Positions 27,677 through 35,705 of a DNA stretch of 64,000 nucleotides are shown in pieces. The DNA comes from DASYXW01 sp035934405. Lineage in GTDB: Bacteria > Acidobacteriota > Terriglobia > UBA7540. The notes below the pieces were generated by a model that ran no database searches, was not told the origin of the DNA, and saw only the letters and a program-made list of their open reading frames with translations. The DNA lies in contig DASYXW010000033.1 in NCBI GenBank assembly GCA_035934405.1, forward strand, positions 1 through 64,000, given 5' to 3'. A program made the translations under genes and the position numbers. How positions within the stretch are numbered: the first letter of the stretch is position 1; each line of letters opens with the position of its first letter.

Positions 27677-28360
27677 TCATTCGCGGCGCAGCGCCGAGAT
27701 TTCCAGCCGATCCTGCGCCAGCTTTCCCTTGGGAAGTTTCGCGCTATCCTCTTCCTGCCCCTCGGGTGGTTTCCGCCTGAGCAGCCCCCCCTCGCAGCGG
27801 ACGCACGGCGTGTAGCCTTCGCGCACGGCGCTGGAGCAGCTCACGATTTGCGCCTTGCGGGTGAGGTAGGGGCATTGAGGGACGTGGAACAGCTTGCCCT
27901 CGGGGTCGATGGCCACCTGAGCGATCGGGATGCGAAAGGCGGGCTGGCTGTGCCGTGATTTTGGGCGCCAAGCGCCCGGGTACTGGGCTCGCACCAGGGA
28001 GAGCGCGGCGAAGAGCGTGGCTGCCGCCGTGGCCCAGACCAGCGAGGTAACAAGGGGGTTGCCGGAGCGCGACGGTTCGGCGCGCGGACCGGAGATAGCC
28101 TGGACCTTATCGGGCGCTGGCTGGATGCGGGCGGCGAGGCGGCCGCGCAATCGTTCGCTGAATCCGGCCGGAAGTGGGAAGGCGCGCTCATCCCGTGCCA
28201 GTTGGACAACGTTGCGCATCCCAGCCAGCAGCGCGGCGCAGCGCGGGCATCCGGCGACATGAGACTCAAGCGCAGCGCGACGAGCCGCATCAAGGCCGCC
28301 ATCGAGCCCGTCGACGTAGCCGGAGAGTTCCCGCCGTACTTGCTCGCAACTCAGGACCAC
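27677..28360 (-). CDS. Zinc-finger (HC2) anti-sigma factor with C-terminal Ada-like Cys motif
   Basis: The protein has 227 aa from GTG 28360, which overlaps the sigma gene end. The N-terminal domain is a zinc-binding anti-sigma fold: CEQVRRELSGYVDG ... HVAGCPRCAALLAG (H-x3-C-x2-C). A membrane helix is near LVTSLVWATAAATLFAALSLV. The periplasmic part contains HVPQCPYLTRKAQIVSCSSAVREGYTPCVRC, which resembles Ada-type zinc-binding domains (H/C...C...GY.PC..C). The predicted role is membrane-bound inhibition of the ECF sigma factor encoded directly upstream, perhaps released by metal or redox stress acting on the Cys cluster. Confidence 0.85.
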   Translation of the reverse strand: MVLSCEQVRRELSGYVDGLDGGLDAARRAALESHVAGCPRCAALLAGMRNVVQLARDERAFPLPAGFSERLRGRLAARIQPAPDKVQAISGPRAEPSRSGNPLVTSLVWATAAATLFAALSLVRAQYPGAWRPKSRHSQPAFRIPIAQVAIDPEGKLFHVPQCPYLTRKAQIVSCSSAVREGYTPCVRCEGGLLRRKPPEGQEEDSAKLPKGKLAQDRLEISALRRE

Positions 28361-29001
28361 GGTTTCTTTCCTTTGCCAAAGGGCGCCGGGCTGCTCCAAT
28401 TTCCGCCCAAGCCCGGTGCCAGGGCCTCCCGCATCTGGAGCCGCGCCCGCAGCAGTCGGGTCTTGACGGCGCCTTCGCTGATGCCCAGGAGTTCTGATGT
28501 TTCGGCGGTCGCGAGGTTACGCACGTCGCGCAGGATAAACACCTCCCGGTAGATGTCAGGAAGGGATGCGAGTGCCCTGGCCAGCGCTTCCCGCAACTCC
28601 CGGCGCTCCAGCGTCTCGGAAGGGATCTCGCGCCAGTCGGCGAAGTCGACCGGAGTGTAGTCGGTTTCCTCGCCTGCCGGGCCGGGCCGCGTCTCGAGCG
28701 GCATCATGATGTCGCTATGATCCTTGCGGCGGCGCATTCGCGCTTCGTTGATCGTAATTTGAATGAGCCAGGTGCCGAAACGCGACTCGGCGCGGAATCC
28801 ATCGAGGTGGGTGAACGCCTTGAAAACGGCCTCCTGGGCGATTTCTTCGGCGTCGGACTCGTTGCGCAGGATGGCCAAGGCAGCGAGGTACACGCTGCGC
28901 TCATGCGGCCGGACGAGTTCGTAGAACAGTTCCGGCTCGCCATCCCGGATGCGCTGGATGAGCGCCTTCTCCCCGTCTGCGTCCCACACGGCGTCGCTCA
29001 A
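28351..29001 (-). CDS. ECF RNA polymerase sigma factor (sigma70 family)
   Basis: The protein has 216 aa with TTG start (GAGAGGAGTCCG upstream). Region 2 is FYELVRPHERSVYLAALAILRNESDAEEIAQEAVFKAFTHLDGFRAESRFGTWLIQITINEARMRRRK. Region 4 is LREALARALASLPDIYREVFILRDVRNLATAETSELLGISEGAVKTRLLRARL. It overlaps its cognate anti-sigma gene. The ends of region 4 extend into a Pro/Lys-rich tail. Confidence 0.95.
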   Translation of the reverse strand: MSDAVWDADGEKALIQRIRDGEPELFYELVRPHERSVYLAALAILRNESDAEEIAQEAVFKAFTHLDGFRAESRFGTWLIQITINEARMRRRKDHSDIMMPLETRPGPAGEETDYTPVDFADWREIPSETLERRELREALARALASLPDIYREVFILRDVRNLATAETSELLGISEGAVKTRLLRARLQMREALAPGLGGNWSSPAPFGKGKKPWS

Positions 29002-29415
29002 CGGACTCCTCTCGCTGTGGCCGCAACTGAAGACCGGCGGCGAATCCGAATGCTAGCCGGTTGTTTTCAGGGCTGTCAACAACGGCGCCGGAACCGTTCG
29101 GTCCGATTCACCACCCGTATTGTCAAAACGCCAGAATCCGCTTGGTGGGGGTTGTTTCCTGAGCGGCCGCGGCAGGCACGGCAAGTAGAGAACCGACGCT
29201 TCTGGCCAAGCGGGAGGGCCACCCGAGGGGATCTCGAAAAGCGGGGAGCGGGAATCGAATGACCGAATTGTCGCGGTGGTTTCGGCGCGTACCGGCGGCG
29301 CTGTACGTCGAGCCGGAAAGGGCGCTTCGGGTTTACCAAGCCGGGCCGTCGAGCCATCACGCGAAAAACTGAACCCTTTGGCCCTCGCTCGATGTAAACT
29401 CGGTATCCGTCACTC
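29002..29415. other. Divergent intergenic region between sigma factor and kinase
   Basis: This 414-bp gap between the minus-strand sigma gene and the plus-strand kinase gene has no gene. It contains a 28-nt motif (29116-29143) shared with the leader of the second ECF sigma gene. Nothing else is recognised. Confidence 0.5.
29116..29143 (+). promoter_or_regulatory. Shared 28-nt motif, copy 1
   Basis: CGTATTGTCAAAACG followed by CCAGAATCCGCTT matches 32360-32387 at 26 of 28 positions. It is about 270 bp upstream of the kinase start and 115 bp upstream of the divergent sigma gene. Its reverse complement contains TTGACA. It may be a promoter or a protein-binding site; orientation is undecided. 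Confidence 0.5.
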
Positions 29416-32247
29416 ATGTTAACAGCCGGCACAAAGCTTGGGCCGTATGAGGTCGCCGCGCCGCTCGGCGCGGGCGGGATGGGAGAGGTGTATCGCGCGC
29501 GCGACACCAAGCTGGGGCGCGACGTGGCGCTGAAGGTTCTGCCGGCCGCCTTTGCCAATGACGCCGAGCGCATGGCTCGTTTCGAGCGCGAGGCGCAGGT
29601 GCTGGCGTCGCTCAATCATCCTAACATCGCCGCCATCTACGGCCTGGAAGAATCGGGCGGGGTGCGCGCGCTGGTGATGGAGTTGGTGGAAGGCGAGACG
29701 CTGGCGGAACGGCTTGCAACACCCGCCCGTCGCGACTCCGTAGGGGAGGGCCTTCACGGCCCTCCCGCGCAGGAGCGGGAGCACCGCAAGGGTGCTCCCC
29801 TACCGTTAGGTGAAGCCCTGCCTATCGCCCGGCAAATCACCGAGGCGCTGGAAGCGGCGCACGAGCGCGGCATTATTCATCGTGACTTGAAGCCCGCCAA
29901 CATCAAGATCACGCCCGAAGGCGCGGTGAAGGTCCTCGACTTCGGTCTGGCGAAGGCGCTCGATCCGCAAGATTCCGGCGCGAACTTGGCGAACTCACCG
30001 ACCCTCAGCCCGACGTTGAGCCTTGCGGCCACGCAAGCGGGCGTTATTCTGGGCACCGCCGCCTACATGGCTCCGGAGCAGGCGAAGGGGAAAAGTGTGG
30101 ATCGCCGCGCCGACATCTGGGCTTTCGGTTGCGTGCTCTACGAACTGCTCGCCGGACAGCAGGCGTTCGAAGGCGAAACCATTTCTGACGTCCTCGCCGC
30201 CGTCATCATGAAAGAGCCGGATTGGGGCCGGCTCGCGCCCGCCACTCCGTCGGTGATTCAGAAACTCGTTCGCCGCTGCCTGCAGAAGGACCCCAAGCAG
30301 CGGCTCCAGGCCATCGGCGAGGCGCGCATCGCCATCGAAGAAACCCTGACAAGCGCGGACGTAGCGCCGGGCTTTAGCCCGGCAGGTGCCGACCTGAAGG
30401 TCGGCGCTACAGCCGGCGAGCATAGATCGCCGCTACAGCGCGCCCTACCCTGGGCCCTCGTGGGTTTAACCAGCGTCGCGCTGCTCGTGGCGGTTTACGC
30501 TTACTGGCGCGCGACACGCTCTTCTCCATCGCCACCGGCAGAGCTCAGCCTTGATATTCCCTCGACGCGGCAATTGGATACCGTCGCGGGCCCTGCCGTT
30601 GTTATTTCTCCCGATGGTTCACGAATCGCCTATGTGGCGCGAACCGCTCAGGGGAAAAATCAAATCTACCTGCGCGAGCTGGATAAACCAGAAGCGGTCC
30701 CGCTCGAAGGCGCGGAAGGGCTGTCGCCTTTCTTTTCACCCGACGGCCAATGGATCGGTTTTTATGCAAACGGCAAAATCGAAAGGATATCCGTTTTCGG
30801 CGGCGCGCCGGTTGAGATCTGCAGCGCGAACGGCGACCGCGGCGCGTCCTGGAGTGAAGACGGCACGATCGTTCTCACACCAGCTCTAACTGCTCCGCTG
30901 GTCCGGGTTTCCGCAACGGGAGGCACGCCACAACCTCTCACTCAACTCGACGCGGGCAGAAAAGAGATCACCCAACGCTGGCCGGAGGTTCTTCCGGGCG
31001 GCAAGGCCGTGCTCTTTACCGCCTCGGCAAACAACGATGACTTTGCACACGCCTACGTTGAAGCCGCTTCCCTGTCTTCGGGGCAAGCAAAGGTTCTTCT
31101 CGACAATGCTTACTTCGGCCGCTACCTGTCTTCCGGATATCTGGTCTATGTCTCAGGCGGTACGCTGTTCGCGATTGCCTTCGACGCGGAACATCTGAAG
31201 GTCACCGGAACGGCCATGCCGGTCATCCAAAATATTCAGGCGGATTTGGGGAACGGCGGCGCGCAATTCAGTTCTTCACGCACCGGGACAGCCGTTTACC
31301 TCACTGGACAGACCCTGGCCGCGCAGGCGACGGTGGCGCTGGTGGACCGCAAGGGCGCGGCGACCCCGCTTGTCAAGCAGCCAGGCGATTACTACGCGCC
31401 GCAATTCTCGCCCGACGGCAAACAACTGGCTTTGCAGGTGGGCGGCGGCAACACATGGATCTATGACTTGGCACGGGAGACGATGACACCGTTGACGTTC
31501 CCGCCCGCCGATTGCCTCAATCCGGTGTGGACACCGGATGGGAAGCGGGTCGCCTGCTACGAAGCTAACCCTGCGGCCGGTGGACGTAATATCAGTTGGA
31601 TCCCCGCAGATGGAACAGGGGGGCTGCAGCAACTGACCCAAGCGAGCGCGTTGCCGCAGCTTCCGGGCTCGTGGTCGCCGGACGGAAAGACCCTGGCTTT
31701 TTTCCGACTTCGCGCCAAGTCGGGCACGTGTTGCGAAATTTGGACTCTACCCGTCAATCCCGACGGCACGCCCGGAGAGCCCAAGCCCTTGCTTGGCCAA
31801 GACTCGACGGGAAGCTTCACTACTCCGCGTTTTTCTCCGGACGGCCATTGGCTGGCTTACCAATCCACCGAGTCCGGGCCGCCCCAGGTTTACGTTGTTC
31901 CGTATCCTGGGCCCGGAGGAAAAAGGCAGATCTCAATTGCCAATGGTACGTTCCCGGAATGGTCGAAGACGGGTCACGAGTTGTTCTTCACTCAGGGCAA
32001 CCCGTTGGCGATCGTTTCGGTTTCCTATAGCGTTCAGGGGAATTCGTTTCAACCCGGTATTCCAACGGTTCTCTTCAGCGGAAACTTCCAACGCCGCGAT
32101 CCGTACGGTTCCTATGACGTCGCGCCGGACGGCAATTTTGCGATGCTGGAGGCGGCAGGCGGCAAGTCAGAGGCGCCCGCACTGCCGACTGTGGTGATGA
32201 ATTGGTTCGCTCGCGTGCGGCAGTTGGTTGCAGCCGGCCAGAAATAG
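29416..32247 (+). CDS. Transmembrane Ser/Thr protein kinase with PD40/TolB-like sensor domain
   Basis: The protein has 943 aa. The kinase domain (about 10-300) has LGAGGMGEVYRA, Lys40 in VALKVLP, HRDLKPANIK with catalytic Asp157, DFGLAKA (Asp175), APEQAKG and WAFGCVLYELL. One membrane helix is near 344-365 (ALPWALVGLTSVALLVAVYAYW). The outer part has repeated WD40-like SPDG motifs (SPDGSRIAYVA, SPDGQWIGFYA, SPDGKQLALQV, SPDGKTLAFFR, SPDGHWLAYQS), a beta-propeller. Such receptor kinases are abundant in Acidobacteria; signals and targets are unknown. Two palindromic DNA repeats are translated in frame: at 29740-29803, in the loop after the hinge (DSVGEGLHGPPAQEREHRKG), and at 30361-30410, in the juxtamembrane linker (VAPGFSPAGADLKVGAT). 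Confidence 0.95.
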   Translation: MLTAGTKLGPYEVAAPLGAGGMGEVYRARDTKLGRDVALKVLPAAFANDAERMARFEREAQVLASLNHPNIAAIYGLEESGGVRALVMELVEGETLAERLATPARRDSVGEGLHGPPAQEREHRKGAPLPLGEALPIARQITEALEAAHERGIIHRDLKPANIKITPEGAVKVLDFGLAKALDPQDSGANLANSPTLSPTLSLAATQAGVILGTAAYMAPEQAKGKSVDRRADIWAFGCVLYELLAGQQAFEGETISDVLAAVIMKEPDWGRLAPATPSVIQKLVRRCLQKDPKQRLQAIGEARIAIEETLTSADVAPGFSPAGADLKVGATAGEHRSPLQRALPWALVGLTSVALLVAVYAYWRATRSSPSPPAELSLDIPSTRQLDTVAGPAVVISPDGSRIAYVARTAQGKNQIYLRELDKPEAVPLEGAEGLSPFFSPDGQWIGFYANGKIERISVFGGAPVEICSANGDRGASWSEDGTIVLTPALTAPLVRVSATGGTPQPLTQLDAGRKEITQRWPEVLPGGKAVLFTASANNDDFAHAYVEAASLSSGQAKVLLDNAYFGRYLSSGYLVYVSGGTLFAIAFDAEHLKVTGTAMPVIQNIQADLGNGGAQFSSSRTGTAVYLTGQTLAAQATVALVDRKGAATPLVKQPGDYYAPQFSPDGKQLALQVGGGNTWIYDLARETMTPLTFPPADCLNPVWTPDGKRVACYEANPAAGGRNISWIPADGTGGLQQLTQASALPQLPGSWSPDGKTLAFFRLRAKSGTCCEIWTLPVNPDGTPGEPKPLLGQDSTGSFTTPRFSPDGHWLAYQSTESGPPQVYVVPYPGPGGKRQISIANGTFPEWSKTGHELFFTQGNPLAIVSVSYSVQGNSFQPGIPTVLFSGNFQRRDPYGSYDVAPDGNFAMLEAAGGKSEAPALPTVVMNWFARVRQLVAAGQK
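29740..29803. repeat. GTAGGGG palindromic element in the kinase gene
   Basis: GTAGGGGAG ... CTCCCCTAC ends bracket two smaller hairpins (GGAGGGCC-TTCAC-GGCCCTCC and GGAGCACC-GCAA-GGGTGCTCC). The 64 bp are translated as about 21 residues between the hinge and helix E of the kinase, where related kinases have a short loop. Confidence 0.85.
30361..30410. repeat. GTAGCGCC palindromic element in the kinase gene
   Basis: GTAGCGCC ... GGCGCTAC ends bracket CCGGGC-TTTA-GCCCGG and CCGACC-TGAA-GGTCGG. It is translated in the linker before the membrane helix. A partial hairpin (GGCGAGCATAGATCGCCGCTAC) follows directly. Confidence 0.88.
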
Positions 32248-32359
32248 CCGCAAGAACGAACCGTCCGCGAGCCTGATCTCCCGACAAAGTCGGGATCTCG
32301 TCCGAAGCCTGCCTCCGGCTTCTCCGTCAACTCGACCGCCAGAACCAGGGTATCTCACG

Positions 32360-32387
32360 CGTATTGTCAAAACGTCAGAATCCGTTT
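32360..32387 (+). promoter_or_regulatory. Shared 28-nt motif, copy 2
   Basis: CGTATTGTCAAAACG followed by TCAGAATCCGTTT lies 35-62 bp upstream of the second ECF sigma gene, a promoter-like distance. See 29116-29143 for the first copy. Confidence 0.55.
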
Positions 32388-32421
32388 AAGGTGTAGCATC
32401 GTATCCAAGGAGAAGGGCGAC

Positions 32422-32991
32422 GTGGCGGCAGCACGCAGAGAGCCGGAAGCTCAGATGGCTGACCAGGCCCTGATCCGCCGCATCATGAGCGGTGATGAGG
32501 CGGCCCTCGGCCTATTGTATGACCGCTATGCTCCGGTGGTGTATTCGGTCTCGAACCGCATCTTGAGGGATACGGGGGCGGCAGAAGAAGTTCTGCAGGA
32601 CATCTTTTACCAGCTCTGGCGAACGGCGGGGAACTTCGACGCCGGCCGCGGCAGCCTGGCGGGGTGGCTGCTGGTCACGGCGCGCAACCGTTCCATTGAC
32701 CGCTTGCGGCGCCGCCCCGCAATCCCGGATGAAGACGTGGCGGGCGGCGAGATTGCCAGTCCGCTGAACCTGGAGAGCGCGATGGCGAGGGAAGAATTAA
32801 TGGCCAGGGCGAGGAGGGCTTTCGTTGAGCTGCCGCCGCCGCAGCGCGAGGCCATGGAGATGGCGTACTTCGAGGGCTTGACGCATACGGAGATCGCCCA
32901 GCGCACAGGTGACCCGCTGGGCACGGTGAAAACGCGGCTGCGAACGGCGTTGCAGACGGTGAAGCGGGTGTTGACAGGAAGGGTTGAGTGA
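32422..32991 (+). CDS. ECF sigma factor (SigK/RpoE-like)
   Basis: The protein has 189 aa from GTG 32422 (AAGGAGAAGGGCGAC upstream); ATG 32455 is an alternative. Region 2: LGLLYDRYAPVVYSVSNRILRDTGAAEEVLQDIFYQLWRTAGNFDAGRGSLAGWLLVTARNRSIDRLRRR. Region 4: AFVELPPPQREAMEMAYFEGLTHTEIAQRTGDPLGTVKTRLRTALQTVKRVL. The next gene encodes an RskA-type anti-sigma factor overlapping by a few bases, so the pair forms a classical SigK-RskA-like switch. Confidence 0.95.
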   Translation: MAAARREPEAQMADQALIRRIMSGDEAALGLLYDRYAPVVYSVSNRILRDTGAAEEVLQDIFYQLWRTAGNFDAGRGSLAGWLLVTARNRSIDRLRRRPAIPDEDVAGGEIASPLNLESAMAREELMARARRAFVELPPPQREAMEMAYFEGLTHTEIAQRTGDPLGTVKTRLRTALQTVKRVLTGRVE

Positions 32992-33814
32992 CGGTGAAAG
33001 CAAAGCAGTGAAAGAGCATCCACAATTCGACGAGGACTTCGACCTCTACGTGCTCGGCACGCTCGACCTCGAGGAGCGCGACGCGCTCGAGTTGCATCTG
33101 ACGCACTGCGCGGAGTGCGCTCCGAGGCTTGAGCAGGCTCGCGGTCGCATGGCGGCGCTGGCGCTGGCCGCGCCTCTCGAAACGCCGCCGTCGGCAGCGC
33201 GGGACCGGCTGTTGCAACGCGTCCAAAGCGAGGAGCGGGCCGAGCGCCGGAAGCTTCGATCCCTGGACGCCGCGAGCCCGTTCTGGCGGCGGACGAACGC
33301 CGTTCTGGCGGTGGCCACGGCTGCCCTGATCATTGCCATCGCGGTGCTGTCCGTGCAGTACCACCGATGGTCCAAGCGCCTCAGCGAGCTCGAGAAAACC
33401 GAGCAGCGAATCGAGGCCCTGCGCAACCAGCAAGCGGCAGAAGCGTCGCGCGCCCGAGCGGTGCTCGAGGTGCTCACCGCGCCGGACACGCTCAAAGTGA
33501 CGCTGGTCTCAGGCGCGGCGCGTCCCGTGCCGCAAGGCAAGGCGTTCTACAATCCGGCAAAGGGCTTGGTGTTCTACGCCGCCAACTTGCCGGCTCTGCC
33601 TTCGAACAAGGCTTATGAACTGTGGCTGGTGCCTTCGGCGGGCAGTCCGATTGACGCTGGCGTCTTTTCCGCCGACCCGCGCGGTAATGGCGAGGTGGTG
33701 CTGCCCGCGCTACCGGCTGGGGTCACCGCCAAAGCCTTTGCGGTGACCATCGAGCCGGCCGGCGGTTCGTCCGCGCCGACGGGCGCGAAGGTGCTGGTAG
33801 GGATCGTATCCTGA
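32984..33814 (+). CDS. RskA-family anti-sigma factor
   Basis: The protein has up to 276 aa. The start is TTG 32984 (overlapping the sigma gene) or GTG 33008. The N-terminal part has DLYVLGTLDLEERDALELHLTHCAECAPRLEQ, a zinc-finger-like anti-sigma domain. One membrane helix is at about 105-125 (TNAVLAVATAALIIAIAVLSV), followed by a coiled coil. The C-terminal RskA domain has FYNPAKGLVFYAANLPALPSNKAYELWLVPSAGSPIDAGVF and AKAFAVTIEPAGGSSAPTG. It should hold the preceding sigma factor at the membrane until proteolysis. Confidence 0.94.
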   Translation: MSDGESKAVKEHPQFDEDFDLYVLGTLDLEERDALELHLTHCAECAPRLEQARGRMAALALAAPLETPPSAARDRLLQRVQSEERAERRKLRSLDAASPFWRRTNAVLAVATAALIIAIAVLSVQYHRWSKRLSELEKTEQRIEALRNQQAAEASRARAVLEVLTAPDTLKVTLVSGAARPVPQGKAFYNPAKGLVFYAANLPALPSNKAYELWLVPSAGSPIDAGVFSADPRGNGEVVLPALPAGVTAKAFAVTIEPAGGSSAPTGAKVLVGIVS

Positions 33815-33854
33815 GGGCAGGCCGGCGGAGCGGGGGGGCCGAATCTGAGGGCCT

Positions 33855-33992
33855 CGAAAAGTGTGGAAGAACTCCACACTTTTGGCCTTTCCGGCGTTCG
33901 AGCGAGTTTTTCCTCAGGGTAAGTCACTGAAACGTAAGCCCTAAGGAAAAGTGTCTCATTCGTCTCACTTTTCTCATTTTCCAGCCCTGAAA
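33855..33992 (+). repeat. Hairpin plus TGTCTCA-repeat element, copy 2
   Basis: AAAAGTGTGGA-AGAAC-TCCACACTTTT is followed by GTTTTTCC, GGGTAAGTCACTGAAA, GCCCTAA and GTGTCTCATTCGTCTCACTT. It starts 40 nt after the anti-sigma stop, in sense orientation, like copy 1 at 26161-26300. The first stem differs on both arms between copies while pairing is kept. Confidence 0.75.
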
Positions 33993-34151
33993 AGGCACAT
34001 CTAGCCTTCGTATATCTTGACATTTATATCAGTGTAGCCTAGTACAAAAGACCTGCAAGCTTTGCCACCGACTCTGTCCCCGACACCCAAGCTCCGCCCC
34101 GGACCTGCTCGCACGCCGTTTTGCCAGCACGGCTCATTACTCCTCAGGGAC

Positions 34152-34181
34152 TTGACATCCCAGCGTGCCTTTGCCTAAACT
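34152..34181 (+). promoter_or_regulatory. Predicted sigma70 promoter
   Basis: TTGACA (34152-34157), an 18-bp spacer and TAAACT (34176-34181) lie about 55 bp upstream of the ATG at 34234. The rest of the gap 33815-34233 holds the hairpin/TGTCTCA element and no gene. Confidence 0.55.
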
Positions 34182-34233
34182 ACGGGACCCCAGGGGTAGT
34201 TCAACAAGAGACTTTCACACTAGGGGGAAAAGC

Positions 34234-34661
34234 ATGGGAATCCGTGGAGCGGTGTACGGGGCGGTTGGGATAATGATGGCGGCGCTGGCGGGCGCCACCT
34301 TGAGCCTGCGGGCCGGGACAATCAACTCCGCCTGGAACGGCGGCACCGGCAACTGGAGCACGTCCACGGCTTGGACGCCGAACGGCGCCCCGAATAACAG
34401 CGGGGGAAGCGTCTACAACGTCACGATCGATTCCGGCGGCACGGACCTCGTGAGTCTGGACATCAACGCCACCATTGCCTCCCTGACCCTCGGAGGCACG
34501 ACCGGCAGTTCGGCGCGAGCGGCACGAGCCTGGTGACCAACAAGGCCAGCATCACACTGACGGGCAGGAACGCCAAGGTGATTGACTCCGCCGGCGGCGA
34601 CATCCTGACCGCTTTCGCCACCAGCAACGCCGGCGCCAGCAAGATGCCAGCCCGGGCCTGA
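34234..34661 (+). pseudogene. Frameshifted secreted protein (autotransporter/PEP-CTERM-like N-terminus)
   Basis: From ATG 34234 (GGGGGAAAAGC upstream) the frame gives a signal peptide and INSAWNGGTGNWSTSTAWTPNGAPNNSGGSVYNVTIDSG ... NATIASLTLGGTTG, the start typical of large extracellular beta-helical proteins. The frame ends at 34536. The continuing sense (FGASGTSLVTNKASITLTG ... SNAGASKMPARA) is in another frame from about 34510 to the TGA at 34659-34661. Such proteins are usually many hundred residues long, so this is a frameshifted and truncated remnant. Confidence 0.7.
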
Positions 34662-35471
34662 ATGGCCACCTTATTTGCCATTACGCTGCTCGGCTTCGTG
34701 CTGGGGATGAGGCACGCGACCGACCCGGACCACGTCATCGCGGTCACGACGATCGTGGCGCGGCAGCGGTCGGTGCGCACGGCGGCGTCGATCGGCGTCT
34801 TCTGGGGCATCGGTCACACGTTGACGATTCTGCTGGTAGGCGCCGCCATCATTCTGTTTAAGGTGGTGATCCCGCCGCGGCTCGGCCTCACCCTGGAGCT
34901 CGCCGTCGGTCTCATGCTGATCCTGCTCGGAGCGCTCAACTTGACCGGCGTCATGCAGTGGGCGACCGACCGTTGGACTCCGCCTCACGTTCACGCTGCT
35001 AGGCGCCACACCCATGCGCACGCTCACGGGGACTACGTTCACAGCCACGCGCACGGGCACGAGCCCGCTCCGCACGGCCATGCGGAAAGCGCCACGCCGC
35101 AAGCCTGGCTCGACAGCGTGTTCGGCCGCATCGGTCTTTACCAGATGCTGCGGCCGCTCGTGGTCGGCATCGTCCACGGCCTCGCCGGCTCCGCGGCGGT
35201 GGCGCTCCTGGTGCTGACCACGATTCATAACCCAGCCTGGGCCATCGCTTACCTGCTGGTGTTCGGCGCCGGCACCATCGCCGGCATGATGCTCATCACC
35301 GCCGCCATCGCCGTGCCCGCTGCATACACCGGCAGGCGCTTTACTCGGCTGAATGGCGTCCTGGCCGCAGCTTCGGGCGTCATCAGTCTCGTTTTCGGAT
35401 GCCTCATTGCGTACCGGATTGGTATCGTCGACGGCCTCTTCACTCCGCATCCCCGCTGGACGCCACGATAG
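34662..35471 (+). CDS. NiCoT-family nickel/cobalt transporter
   Basis: The protein has 269 aa. The signature MRHATDPDHVIAVTTIVARQ (HAxDxDH) in the second helix is diagnostic of HoxN/NixA/UreH-type transporters. A His-rich cytosolic loop (HVHAARRHTHAHAHGDYVHSHAHGHE) probably buffers the metal. VGIVHGLAGSAAVALLVLTTI is the second conserved helix motif. The ATG directly follows the TGA of the frameshifted gene (TGAATG) and has no obvious Shine-Dalgarno, so expression may depend on the upstream transcript. No nickel enzyme is encoded nearby. Confidence 0.92.
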   Translation: MATLFAITLLGFVLGMRHATDPDHVIAVTTIVARQRSVRTAASIGVFWGIGHTLTILLVGAAIILFKVVIPPRLGLTLELAVGLMLILLGALNLTGVMQWATDRWTPPHVHAARRHTHAHAHGDYVHSHAHGHEPAPHGHAESATPQAWLDSVFGRIGLYQMLRPLVVGIVHGLAGSAAVALLVLTTIHNPAWAIAYLLVFGAGTIAGMMLITAAIAVPAAYTGRRFTRLNGVLAAASGVISLVFGCLIAYRIGIVDGLFTPHPRWTPR

Positions 35472-35588
35472 GTCGGGTGGCATGCGGCAGCGCCGGCGGA
35501 TTTCCTTCCCAAGCCTGTTGCTTGATCGCGTGATGACAACGCCTTGCGGCCGCGCTAAAATAAATCGTTGTGAACTTGCAGATCACTC

Positions 35589-35617
35589 TTGACAGCGGAC
35601 GAGCATCTTCATATAGT
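35589..35617 (+). promoter_or_regulatory. Strong sigma70-like promoter of the respiratory supercluster
   Basis: TTGACA (35589-35594), a 17-bp spacer and TATAGT (35612-35617) lie about 90 bp upstream of the Rieske gene. This is close to the housekeeping consensus in both hexamers and spacing. Confidence 0.75.
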
Positions 35618-35705
35618 GACGCGCTTAAGAGGGGACGCCGGAACGGCCTCAGGAAGCTCCAACGGTCCCAGCGATCAACTGCAGCAAGTGACTTGAGGGT
35701 ATGAA

